Assembly: GCA_035578905.1 (NCBI GenBank)
Contig: JAQJVL010000303.1
Span: 124,001 to 188,000, forward strand
Source of the DNA: Stictocephala bisonia
Lineage: Eukaryota; Arthropoda; Insecta; Hemiptera; Membracidae
Direction of reading: 5' to 3'
Length of the DNA: 64,000 nt
Part shown: positions 1 through 10,003 of the stretch, one piece after another
How positions within the stretch are numbered: position 1 is the first letter of the stretch
Layout: each line of letters opens with the position of its first letter
The notes under the pieces: generated by a model
The model's input: only the letters and a program-made list of their open reading frames with translations
What the model was told of the DNA's origin: nothing
Databases searched by the model: none
Program-made: the position numbers and the translations under genes

Positions 1-9
1 CAGTAGTAT

Positions 10-858
10 TGTGACGTTTTAATTTGTCCTAATTTATAAATAATTAATCACTATGTGGGTTTTACAAATAAGCAACACGATATACTAAACAATTACTAAC
101 TTTATTGAATATATAAAATTAACTTATTATATTTAAATGGATTAATTCCTTAACTTTAACTATTGTGAAAAGTACAATTTACTATAAGCCTACTTTTACA
201 GTTAAACTAATTTTTATTTACAATCTTAGATGGCATCAATAATTACAACTACTAATTGCAAAGTGACTTTACTAAATTCCTTTCTTTTAATTACAATTCC
301 TAGCTCTATAAAGTGGCTTTCCTAGATTCTCTACTATTATTTACAATTACTAACTATAAAGTGACTCTACTAGATTCCCTACTACCTACAGTCCAATGCT
401 AACAGTTCACTCACAGTTTCTTCAGTGTCCCTTCAGAAGTCGTCCACAAGTACCGCACTGCTCCTTCGTTGATCCCCACAACGAACCACTCACCGGTAAC
501 TTCTCCGTAGACCACTTCACTATACTCGGACACTTCACGCTCACTGTCGCTGCAAACACCCGGGCTGTAGGCTCTAGACTCACTGACTGACTGACTGACT
601 GACTCCGGTATCCGGGCCGTATATATCACCTGCAGGTCTCCATCTAGAAGCTTCTTGGATTCCCCCGCGTCCGAAGTTCCATGACAGAGCTGGCTCGTCA
701 ACCCAGAAGATTCTAGAAGTTCATTGAAGAGGTAAGGGGCGTTCATGCGTAAGCCATTGTGCCCCAAAGGTTGTAAAGAAGCAGGGCAGGTGGTCAGCGA
801 CCCATCCATTACTTCCGCATCACCGGTTCCCAGGCAGAAGGCCACTCCGGATATCACA
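10..858 (-). repeat. 3' LTR (element orientation)
   Basis: 849 bp, TG...CA ends. The only difference I found from the other LTR is G at 658 versus A at 6531. It contains a short CTGA tandem at about 583-603. It also carries open frames (for example 411-857, -) that look non-coding because they simply repeat in both LTRs. Confidence 0.95.
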
Positions 859-871
859 CTGCCCCCTCCTT
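859..871 (-). other. Polypurine tract
   Basis: On the minus strand AAGGAGGGGGCAG directly abuts the 3' LTR. This is the expected plus-strand priming site. The integrase stop codon (870-872) overlaps it. Confidence 0.8.
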
Positions 872-2216
872 AAGGCTGATCGTCCCGATCAGCTTCCGCT
901 CCATGGTACGGTGCTAGGCGATCAAGGTGGACCACAAGCATCTTGCCTCTTGGGTGTCTTTGAATCCTGTAGACCACATCGTTGATTCGTGTCACTACCC
1001 GATAAGGTCCTTGCCAATCCTGTTGAAATTTCGGGCATCTCCCCTTTTTCCGGAGGGGACTGTAGAGCCACACCAGGTCGTTCACCTGGAATCCAGTCGA
1101 ATTGGCTTGCCGGTCGTAGCGAGCTTTCATTTTGTCACTGGCCATTTTTAGGTGCTGACGAGCGAACTCGTGAGTGTCGTGTAGGTGCTCGACGAGCTCG
1201 CAGGCGTAGTCCGTCACGGGCTGCTTTGCGTCAGGTGGCAGGCCGAACATGAGGTCACTAGGCAGCCGCAGCTCCCTTCCGAAGATCATCCTCGCTGGGG
1301 TGATACCCGTAGTATCGTGGACCGAAGATCTGTACGCCAGGAGGAAAATGGGCACCTTCCGATCCCAATCCCGCTGATTGGTGGACACAACTTTCCTGAG
1401 GTGTCCAACGAGTGTCTTTATGTATCTCTCGACCATCCCATCAGATTGCGGATGAAGCGCAGTTGTCCGTGTCTTGTGCACTCCGAGACGCTGAAGCACC
1501 TCCTTCATCAACAAGGATCCGAAGTTCGTCCCTTGGTCGCTGTGCAGCTCACGTGGCACTCCATACCGACAGATGAATTCGTTCACCAAGCACCCAGCCA
1601 CTGTTGCGGCTTCTTGATTTGGTATGGCGTATACTTCTGGCCATTTCGTAAAGTAGTCCATGGCCACCAGGAGATATTTATTTCCTGCATCTGACATGGG
1701 AAATGGACCGGCGATGTCGATGGCGATCCTCTCGAAGGGTGCCCCAACGTTGTACTGTTGCATTCTGCCTCGACTTCTTGTTTGTGGCCCTCGGCTTCCA
1801 GTACAGATATCACATTGGCGGCACCACTTCTCTACATCAGCCCTCAAGTTCAACCAGTAGAACCGCTGACGTAGCTTGTCCACCGTTCTGTTGACACCTA
1901 AGTGCCCACCAGATGCTCCATTGTGGATCTCCTCCAGCACTTCCTTTCTTTTACTTCTGGGGAGCACAATCTGTTCAATCTGCTTCCTACCATTAGGGGC
2001 CTCCCAGATTCTTATAAGCACTCCGTTCTTAACCTTCATTGAGTCCCACTGTGCCCAGTAGCTCTTATACACATGGTTCCTAGCCTGCAATGTCCTCCCA
2101 GCTAGGACGAGCCCCCGATTCCTTCTCCCGCAGCAGTGGTCCAACCTCGCTATCCTCAAGTTGTTCTTTCCGGAGTTCCTTCGGCTCCCATCCACTAGCT
2201 GGCTCCAAAGAGACAC
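870..2216 (-). pseudogene. pol: integrase part of the Gypsy element (open for 448 codons)
   Basis: Catalyses insertion of retrotransposon cDNA. Visible in order: an HHCC zinc-binding region (HLGVNR ... CRQCDIC); the catalytic core with D in IAIDIAGPF, D in HSDQGTNFGS and E in DGMVERYIK; then a GPY/F-type tail (WQGPYRVV). About the first 40 residues of this open frame are out of frame with the upstream pol, since the connecting peptide and RNase H end lie in another frame (2080-2406). The integrase domain itself looks complete, but it can only be made as part of a pol polyprotein that is frameshifted here. No chromodomain is evident at the C-terminus. Confidence 0.93.
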
Positions 2217-3894
2217 AACGCACTTCTACGGACGGATTCCTTTCTTCTACCTTGGAGCAGTGCTTACAACCCTCTGGGCAAGGTCGTCGAGACAGGGCGT
2301 CGGCATTGGAATGGTTTCTCCCTCGTCGGTGTTCAGAGGTGAAGTTGTATTCTTGAAGACGCTGCACCCATCGAGCTGTCTGTCCCTCCAGGTTCTTGAA
2401 GTTCATTAGCCAAGTCAGGGCAGAATGGTTCGGTCCTTAAATGGAAAGGCTGTCCATAGAGGTACTTGTGAAAATGCTCTAATGACTTCACGACTGCAAG
2501 TAGCTCTCTTCTGGTGACCGCAATAATTCCTCTCTGCTTTGGATAGCGTTCTGCTGAAGTAAGCTATTACAGCTTCATGGTCGTCCTGAACTTGGGAGAG
2601 AACCGCCCCTATACCCACATCGCTGGCGTCCGTGTCCACAATGAACTTCTCTCCAAACCGTGGGAACCCTAAGATTGGAGCGCTGCAAAGAGAAGTTTTA
2701 AGTGTCTCAAAAGCCTCACTAGCCTCCGGAGTCCACTCAAACTTACGCTGTTCTTCGGTGAGCTTGGTCAGTGGCTTAGCAATATCAGCATAGCCCTTCA
2801 CGAAGCGGCGGTAGTAGGTGCAAAGTCCAAGAAAACTCCTCACCTCATGTTTGTTACGTGGGACAGGCCACTCCTTCACGGTGCTAATCTTCTCCGGGTC
2901 CACAGTCACTCCTTCGGATGACACTACGTGTCCAAGATAGTTAACCTTATTCTTGAAAAGATTACATTTTTTTAGGTTTAACTTCAGGTTGGAAGAACGA
3001 AGCCTCTTAAAAACTTTCTCCAGATTCTGAAGATGGTCGTTAAACGTCTTCCCTATGACTATGATGTCGTCCAGATACACTAGACAAGTTTCCCAAGTCA
3101 GTCCCCGTAGCACATTTTCCATGAGTCTCTCGAAGGTAGCTGGAGCATTGCAGAGTCCAAAGGGCATCACCGTGAACTGCCAAAGTCCGTTTCCATTCCC
3201 TATGGAAAACGCTGTTTTCTCTTTGTCCTCCGGAGCTATCTCCACCTGCCAGTACCCGCTCTTCAAGTCCAGGGTTGAGAAGAACTTACAGCCTCCGAGA
3301 GCATCCAGAGTGTCGTCAATCCGGGGCAAGGGATAACTGTCTTTCTTCGTAACATTGTTCAGTAGACGGTAATCCACGCAGAACCTGGAAGTCCCATCCT
3401 TCTTCTTTACTAGTACTACCGGCGAAGTCCATGGGCTGCTGGAGGGCTCAATCACTCCATCTTGCTCCATTTCTTTTATTTTTTCGCTCTGCCTCTTCTC
3501 TCTTCGCCCAGGGTAGTCTCCTAGGTATTTGACGGATTGGTCTAGCGTCTCCAACATCAATTTTATGTTGAACCACAGTTGTCCTACCTTTTGGCCCCGT
3601 AGCAGTTTCAAACACATCTTGATACTCTGTTATTAGCCTAGCGACTTGCTTCGTTTGAGCCAATGTCAATCCCCTGCATGCATCTCTTACAAACTCCGCT
3701 ATGTCTTCTGGAAGGTTTTTATGGTCTGAAGAGATAGTCCTATCAGCTCGTGAAACAGAAGAAACCGAAGAACATTTACCAAGGAGCTTACCTTGTTTCA
3801 ATGCAACAGGATGGTCATTCAAATTCATTATACGGACTGGAACTTCCTTAGAAGATTTGAACAGTGTTTTCGCTACAAGTACCCCACGTTCCAA
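2080..3894 (-). pseudogene. pol: reverse transcriptase and RNase H, frameshifted
   Basis: Copies element RNA into DNA. The segment 3448-3894 is the protease-RT linker. The RT core follows in 2415-3617, with FCVDYRLLN, the LDLKSGYWQ motif, MPFGLCNAPATF and the active-site box LVYLDDIIV. RNase H begins at FIVDTDASDVGIGAVLSQ. The frame is lost near 2500 and a different frame picks up the RNase H C-terminus (NADALSRRP) at 2080-2406. There is another frame change between linker and RT near 3500. The palm motifs are intact, so the breaks look recent or are sequence errors. Confidence 0.93.
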
Positions 3895-4469
3895 GTTCCT
3901 CGTCGTTTATAACTGGTTCCAGCATTAAGTTCTGGCCTTCCGGAATAGTCTTGTCCATTTCTGCTCTGACGATCTTCTGAGTTCGAGGTGGCAGAGTGGC
4001 ATCCTTCAACAAGCGCACCCAAGAAGATAAATTCTTCCTATGCTGAAGAGCAACTTCCTCTCCCCCAATGGTCGTCACTCCTTTCCTGAGGTCTAACTGT
4101 AAGCCAAGTTTCGTCATCATGTCCATGCCGAGTATGACGTCCTCCTCAATGTCAGCTACAAGAGCGCGATGCTCAAGACATGCACCCCCCGATGCAGAAG
4201 GTGGCAACTGTCTCCCCGCGGACGCTGGCAAAGTCCCCAGTTGCAGTCTTCACTGTCCAGGTCGTCGGAGTTATTTTCATTGAGGAAGGACAAATATCTT
4301 CATTCAATATCGTCATCGTTGCACCAGTGTCCAGCAAAAGGCTTCTGGGCTCCCCGTTTACCAATCCGTCTATGTAAAGGCTGTTGGTCTGACCTGACAA
4401 AGATGCTACGATGATGCTCTTAGCTGGGGCCTTCAAGTTGCTGGGTTGACAGTTGCCCCTTCCCATCAA
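3848..4469 (-). pseudogene. pol: retropepsin-type aspartic protease, frameshifted
   Basis: The first half (4173-4469) carries the active-site signature LLLDTGATMTIL. The second half, in another frame (3848-4231), carries ADIEEDVILGMDMM, the usual C-terminal ILG motif of retrotransposon proteases. One frame change separates them near 4200. The protease would process the Gag-Pol polyprotein. Confidence 0.88.
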
Positions 4470-4730
4470 CCCTTTTTAGTTTTCCTGCCTCTGCCCCCGA
4501 GAGGCTTTACTCGGGCATTTACTTCGGGGATGGCCTAACTCTCACACACCCCCAACAGCGAATCTCCTTCTTCTGGTCCCTCAGGGCATCAAGCACTTTT
4601 CTTACGATGTCTTCTATCTTCATAGGTTCTTCTTCCTCTGCGTAGGACTCCTCGCAGACGTGCCTGGCCCCGGACGGATTGCTTTACGGCCTCAAACTCT
4701 AAGGCTTGCGTCAGGGCCTCGTTTAACGTG

Positions 4731-5749
4731 TTATGCCGGCCAACTTACAGCCTGCTGCGTCTCAGCATCCCGCAGTCCATCGAGGAACCTTTCAATGGAT
4801 AGGCTCTCGTAGACAGTTTCGTCCACTGTGGGATAAGCGCCCCTCACTAATCGTGCGATGTCAGCTTCGAATTCTTGAAGACTCTCATTGGACTTCTGGT
4901 GACGACTCCTGAGCTGAGATCTGTAGACCAGTTCCATGTGTTTATGTCCGAACCGCATTTCCAACCGTCTAATCAAATCTTCGTAATTCTGTCGCTCAGC
5001 AGGTGGAACGGTTTGCAGTACGCTCAGAGCTTCTCCACGAAGTGGAAAGGCACAACATGGACGCCTTCGCTGATGATGGCCAATTGTAGACAGCAGCGGC
5101 AGTCTCAAACAAAGTAATAAAATCTTCCAGGACATCTTTCCGTCGAAGGTTGGCAAACTTGCGTTATTTACGGGTGGACACACACTGGGCCGATGTTTAA
5201 GACTGGGCGGGTTGCTGTCCACTTCCTGAGATCCCAGGTGGTTCGTTGCAGGTTATTGACTCCTTCCTCCCCTGAACCATTTCTTCTAAAAACCTAATCC
5301 TATCACCTAATTGCTTCGAACTGTCATCTAATTGTTTTTTAAATTCGTTCGAACAGTCATCTAATTGTTTTTTAAATTCGTTCGAACAGTCATCTAATTG
5401 TTTTTTAAATTCGTCTTCAACTTGGCAAATTTTATAATTAAATTCTGTAGCTAAACTCTTCCTTCAATGTTTTACAATTACTATTTAGTTTTTCGGTTAA
5501 GTCATCTTTCACTTCTTTTAAGTCACTATGTAATTTCTCTGCATTTCTGGTAATCATAGACTTAAGTGAACTAGCTTCAGTTTCAAAAAGGAATGTTTCT
5601 GGATCATCCCCTGCTTCTAGCATTGCCTGCTTAAGTCTACTTACTAAAACTGATTTTGTTCCAGTATGATCTAAGTCCCTTTCTTCTAACTCCCGCTTTA
5701 AATCAGCCACTTTTAAGTCTACTAACTTAACTCCACTAGATGCCATCAT
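4731..5749 (-). pseudogene. gag of the Gypsy element, with N-terminal SAP-like domain; frameshifted
   Basis: Structural protein of the virus-like particle. The N-terminal frame (5438-5749) starts with a SAP-like helix-extension-helix pattern (KVADLKRELEERDLD ... LVSRLKQAM), a DNA-binding fold also found in some insect Gypsy Gag proteins. It then turns into a charged coiled-coil region that includes three 11-residue repeats (see 5325-5416). The core Gag segment (4731-5222) has the retrotransposon-gag pattern ending in FLDGLRDAETQQAV. At least two frame changes separate the parts. A zinc knuckle is not clear. Confidence 0.8.
5325..5416 (-). repeat. 33-bp tandem repeat in gag, about 2.8 copies
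   Basis: Copies start at 5325, 5358 and 5391. The period of 33 bp equals 11 codons (minus-strand reading CSNEFKKQLDD), so the repeat extends a coiled coil without shifting frame. It is interrupted at its downstream end. Confidence 0.9.
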
Positions 5750-5862
5750 TCTTTTGCAAAACTACGTCTGAACAATATAGAATTACAGTAAATGAATTCA
5801 ATAAACAGCTTAACAATAACTATCAATAAATAAAAATATTAAACGTGTTGCTCTAACAAATC

Positions 5863-5881
5863 AATCCCACTTCTGACACCA
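5863..5881 (-). other. Primer binding site, tRNA-Leu type
   Basis: The plus strand reads AATCCCACTTCTGACACCA, which resembles the 3' end of an insect tRNA-Leu including CCA. It is separated from the 5' LTR by one base (5882). The tRNA identity is from memory of tRNA-Leu 3' ends. Confidence 0.8.
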
Positions 5882-5882
5882 G

Positions 5883-6731
5883 TGTGACGTTTTAATTTGT
5901 CCTAATTTATAAATAATTAATCACTATGTGGGTTTTACAAATAAGCAACACGATATACTAAACAATTACTAACTTTATTGAATATATAAAATTAACTTAT
6001 TATATTTAAATGGATTAATTCCTTAACTTTAACTATTGTGAAAAGTACAATTTACTATAAGCCTACTTTTACAGTTAAACTAATTTTTATTTACAATCTT
6101 AGATGGCATCAATAATTACAACTACTAATTGCAAAGTGACTTTACTAAATTCCTTTCTTTTAATTACAATTCCTAGCTCTATAAAGTGGCTTTCCTAGAT
6201 TCTCTACTATTATTTACAATTACTAACTATAAAGTGACTCTACTAGATTCCCTACTACCTACAGTCCAATGCTAACAGTTCACTCACAGTTTCTTCAGTG
6301 TCCCTTCAGAAGTCGTCCACAAGTACCGCACTGCTCCTTCGTTGATCCCCACAACGAACCACTCACCGGTAACTTCTCCGTAGACCACTTCACTATACTC
6401 GGACACTTCACGCTCACTGTCGCTGCAAACACCCGGGCTGTAGGCTCTAGACTCACTGACTGACTGACTGACTGACTCCGGTATCCGGGCCGTATATATC
6501 ACCTGCAGGTCTCCATCTAGAAGCTTCTTGAATTCCCCCGCGTCCGAAGTTCCATGACAGAGCTGGCTCGTCAACCCAGAAGATTCTAGAAGTTCATTGA
6601 AGAGGTAAGGGGCGTTCATGCGTAAGCCATTGTGCCCCAAAGGTTGTAAAGAAGCAGGGCAGGTGGTCAGCGACCCATCCATTACTTCCGCATCACCGGT
6701 TCCCAGGCAGAAGGCCACTCCGGATATCACA
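5883..6731 (-). repeat. 5' LTR (element orientation)
   Basis: 849 bp, matching 10-858 with one substitution seen. It is followed by target duplication GTAT and then by the rest of the interrupted minisatellite. Confidence 0.95.
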
Positions 6732-7027
6732 GTATTGACCCACCCAGCCACCCATACACATGCAGTGGTATTGACCCACCCAGCCACCCATACACATGCA
6801 GTGGTATTGACCCACCCACCCACCCATACACATGCAGTGATACCCCACTCGCCCAACCATACACGCACTGTGCTACTTGACCCACCCGCCCACCCATACA
6901 CCACCCATAGTATCACTGTAAGTGTATGGGTGGGTGGGTAGGTCGGTATCACTGTACATGTATGGGTGGTGGGCGCGTGGGACGGTATCACTGTACATGT
7001 ATGGGTGGGCAGGTGGGTCAATACTAC
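6732..7027. repeat. 36-bp minisatellite array I, with internal inversion
   Basis: About four units in the C-rich orientation (GTATTGACCCACCCAGCCAC...) to about 6900, then about three in the G-rich orientation to 7027. Around 6890-6930 CCCATACAC faces GTGTATGGG, a hairpin. Bases 1-9 of the window belong to the same array, on the other side of the LTR element. Confidence 0.9.
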
Positions 7028-7154
7028 TGTACGTGCAACATATAACTGCGTTGTTTTACTGCTACTGCCAGCGGTAGATTGTAGCCTTACATTCCGACCG
7101 AGCAGATACAGTGTGAGGGTCAGTATTTGAACCTTTTAGTTGACCTAACATACA

Positions 7155-8690
7155 TTAACATTGTGAACAATGGATAGTACAAAAAAAAATGGAAATTCCT
7201 ATCAAAGGAATAAATAAAGTTTGTCGGAAAACTGTGAAAGAAAAATTATCTTTCACAAAAACAGAACTTCTACTGAAATTCATAGCAACAATGACTCCTA
7301 AATTCATGCAACATGTAAGTAACATAAAGCACCAGTTTAGTGTGACAAGAAAAATCAAAGAAAACTTGGCTGCAAATGATGTATTCATCCATAGCGATTT
7401 CTCTGAGAATTATAGTTGCAAGTACTCAAATGAAGTACAATCATTGCAATTTGGAGGTTCTAGGAACCAAGTTTCGCTGCATACAGTAATAGTTTATTAT
7501 CGATGTAATTCAAAAGTATTGAATAAATTATTTTGCACTATTTCAGAAGCTAGAAGACATAATTATGCTGGAATATGTGCCCACTTGAAGCCAGTTATTG
7601 ATTACATCAAAAACAATCTTAACTTATTGCCAATTGAGAATGTGTACTTTCTCAGTGATAGTACTGCCCAACAATACCGCAACAAGAATATGTTTTATCT
7701 GATTGAAATATTTTTTAAAATGAATTCAAATCTGAATCAGTTACCTGGAACTATACAGAAAAGGGACACGGTAAAGGGCCCCAGATGGCAATGGGGGATA
7801 TGTCAAAAGAACAGCTGATAATTTAGTGGGCTGAATACCCACTATAAGTGGTATCTATATTTTCAAAATAGATGAATCTGAATTCTCAAAATATGAGAAG
7901 TATGTTCCAGAGGCTCTGGAGACATTCAAAGAGACTTAAAATACACGAAGTAAATACGACAGCCCAAGCAAAAATGCTGGAGGTTCGAAGGCTAAGTTGT
8001 ACAAATTGCAATGCTGAAATCAGTTGCAAACATTATGGCATTGGAATTATCAAGATCCCTGATAAACCTCATACTGTTGATGCAGATCGTATCCTTTTCA
8101 AAATTAGTTTAAGTTTTGCATACTTTAAATATATTCTACTTGAAGAAAATAAAATTACACGATTTTAACATCTAAACTTTTATAAAAGTACAACTTAACT
8201 TCACACAATTCTGAGGTGTTTTAAGCTTAATAATTTATAAAGTTAAGTTTATTTAAGATAAAATATTAACTAGTTTTGTAGTGATTAAATTTTTAAATCT
8301 CTATAACTTTAGTTTGAATTAAATTTATATTTCACAAAAGTAACTTCAATTGGAACATGTCCTTGACTTCTGTTCAACAGAACCTACCACATACTTTGCT
8401 GGAAAGGAGAGGAGAATAAGATACTCAGAAGTTTACAGTTCTTCAGAATGTGAAGATGAGCAAGATACGGAAAAGTCAATGACTATTTGATTGTGAACGT
8501 GTTTGGTCAACAACTGTACAAAAATATATCGCTCATCTAATTGAGTGTTTATCTAAAGATGAATTTAAAGTTCGTTTCATGAGCAGGTGTTTGGAAACAA
8601 AAAATAAATTTGTGTTTATTAATGAGCCAGAGGCCATTGTTGTAAAAAAAGACAGTGACAATTTTAAGTCAGCCGTCTCTTAATACTCGG
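7155..8690 (+). pseudogene. Decayed transposase, same family as the gene at 10004-13365
   Basis: The open segment 7189-7818 has HSDFSENYSCKYSNEVQS, LQFGGSRNQVSLHT and FLSDSTAQQYRNKN. These align by eye with HIDFSENYSCKLSEEIQS, FHFGASRDQATLHT and FFSDGPCTQY of the other copy. Later segments continue the match in changing frames: 7872-8168, then RYSEVYSSSE near 8415-8450. It has lost its first third and its terminal repeats and is on the opposite strand. The left side abuts minisatellite I. It is divergent enough to be an older, separate family member. Confidence 0.8.
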
Positions 8691-9045
8691 TTACAATATT
8701 TTTTTAATGAAATGCCAAATGCGGTTTCTTTTTAGTTTTGATAATAGTTTTCAATTTACATTCACTTAAGAAAAATGTAGATGATTTAGTTTCAATTTTA
8801 ATGATTAATGTCTGTCAAACAGACTAATTCTGTCCACAGCCTCAAATGAACACTGTCAAATCATTTCCGTGGAATGGTTGTCACGTCCGTGGATCTTGAA
8901 AAAATATAACAATTTCTTGTGTCTAAACTATTGTTTTTTAATCCCAGCCACAATTATATTTTTATTAAAGATTTATAATTAAAGACATATAAAGATTTAT
9001 CATTAAAAAGTATTTTAATGTCATATATCACAAATTTACTTTTAG
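8691..9045. other. AT-rich spacer
   Basis: No coding or repeat signal recognised between the decayed transposase and the exon-like segment. Confidence 0.4.
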
Positions 9046-9149
9046 TCACTTTTCAATCCGGATTTCTACCTTTCCTGAGAATGACCCAGAACAAATTATC
9101 ATCGTTAGCGAAAAGGAGAAACTGGCTGTACAGCTAGTTACTGGCAAAG
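9046..9149 (+). other. Exon-like segment of unknown gene at the transposon edge
   Basis: An AG acceptor (9044-9045) after a T-rich stretch is followed by 34 open codons (ISTFPENDPEQIIIVSEKEK, then LAVQLVTGK) and a GT donor at 9150. The composition is protein-like and the frame is stopped just upstream of the acceptor. The donor GTAA (9150-9153) is the left target duplication of the transposon at 9154-13923. I do not recognise the protein. It could be a host exon or a fragment of another element. Confidence 0.35.
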
Positions 9150-9153
9150 GTAA

Positions 9154-9177
9154 GGGTCATTGTCAAATTAACTGTCC
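9154..9177 (+). repeat. Left TIR of the Sola-like element
   Basis: Starts GGGTCATTGTCAAATTAACT. It pairs with 13900-13923 with two mismatches. Confidence 0.85.
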
Positions 9178-9354
9178 TTTTAGGATTTGTAAAAACAAAT
9201 ATTTATTGAAAAATATTTTTCTAAAAAAAAATACAAAAAGCAATTATTATAATGACTTATGTGATTACCAATACCCCTTAATCTAAAAATTATGAAATAA
9301 GTCAATGTTTGTTATTAAAATAATAATTTTGTTGCTTAGGGTACTGAAATAATT

Positions 9355-9742
9355 TCATGAGTGTTACCACTGAAAAAAAAAAAATTGATACAACTGTATT
9401 AAATATACAAAAAAAATATATTCACAGTAAGATTAATAGATAACTACTTAAATTAAAAAATATATATGCAAATTTATATATTTATATTTAATATTTTTTT
9501 TAACAAAGATATTTTATGAGTGTTACTTTTACTTGATTTTTAATTGTTAGTTTTTTCATTACATGCACACAAAAATTCAAAAACTTTGGAATTGATTTTT
9601 GTGTGGTAGTTCTGCCTTAACTGAACCTAATAATATATAATATATAAGTCAAATTATCGTTAATGTGAGGATTTTTGTCTTAAAACACCAAGTAACACTC
9701 ATGATTTAAGGTAACACTCATGATAAAGCATAACACTCATGA
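9355..9742. promoter_or_regulatory. Left subterminal repeats, motif GGTAACACTCATGA
   Basis: Copies at 9355-9368, 9514-9527 (both inverted), 9691-9704, 9710-9723 and 9729-9742, with a partial one near 9940. Repeats at this position in DNA transposons are commonly transposase-binding sites; that role is inferred here. Confidence 0.8.
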
Positions 9743-10003
9743 GGTCTGCTCTGATATCTTTATAATAATAATATGTAGAGCATAAAAAATGCTCATTTAT
9801 GTTAATTTTTATCACAGGTAAGATGATAACTCAATAACATTTTGCACTAAATAGTAGTCTTAGGATATAAAGATTTATCATTTAAAGAAGATACATAGGA
9901 ACATAATAGGTAAATTATGAACAATTCTGTTGACTGCCAGTAACACTTAACTGATAAATTAACTAATAACTACTATATACAAATTAAAAACAACAATACA
10001 AAA

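Larger units (their letters stand above)
10..6731 (-). mobile_element. Ty3/Gypsy LTR retrotransposon, full length but with broken ORFs
   Basis: Two 849-bp direct repeats (10-858 and 5883-6731) start TGTGACG and end ATATCACA. They flank a 5-kb internal region that reads gag, protease, RT, RNase H, integrase on the minus strand. A 4-bp target duplication GTAT lies at 6-9 and 6732-6735. A tRNA-Leu-type primer site adjoins the right-hand LTR and a purine tract adjoins the left-hand one, which fixes the orientation. The order RT before integrase and a GPY-like motif in the integrase tail are typical of Ty3/Gypsy. No envelope ORF is seen. The gag and pol frames are split by several frameshifts. The insertion lies inside a 36-bp minisatellite unit. 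Confidence 0.96.

Noticed and set aside
411..857. 148-aa frame in the LTR, repeated and extended at 6284-7021
   Set aside because: Lies in LTR sequence and reads into the minisatellite. No protein family resemblance.
6732..7027. Regular direct repeats suggestive of a CRISPR array
   Set aside because: Units are contiguous without unique spacers, and the genome is eukaryotic.
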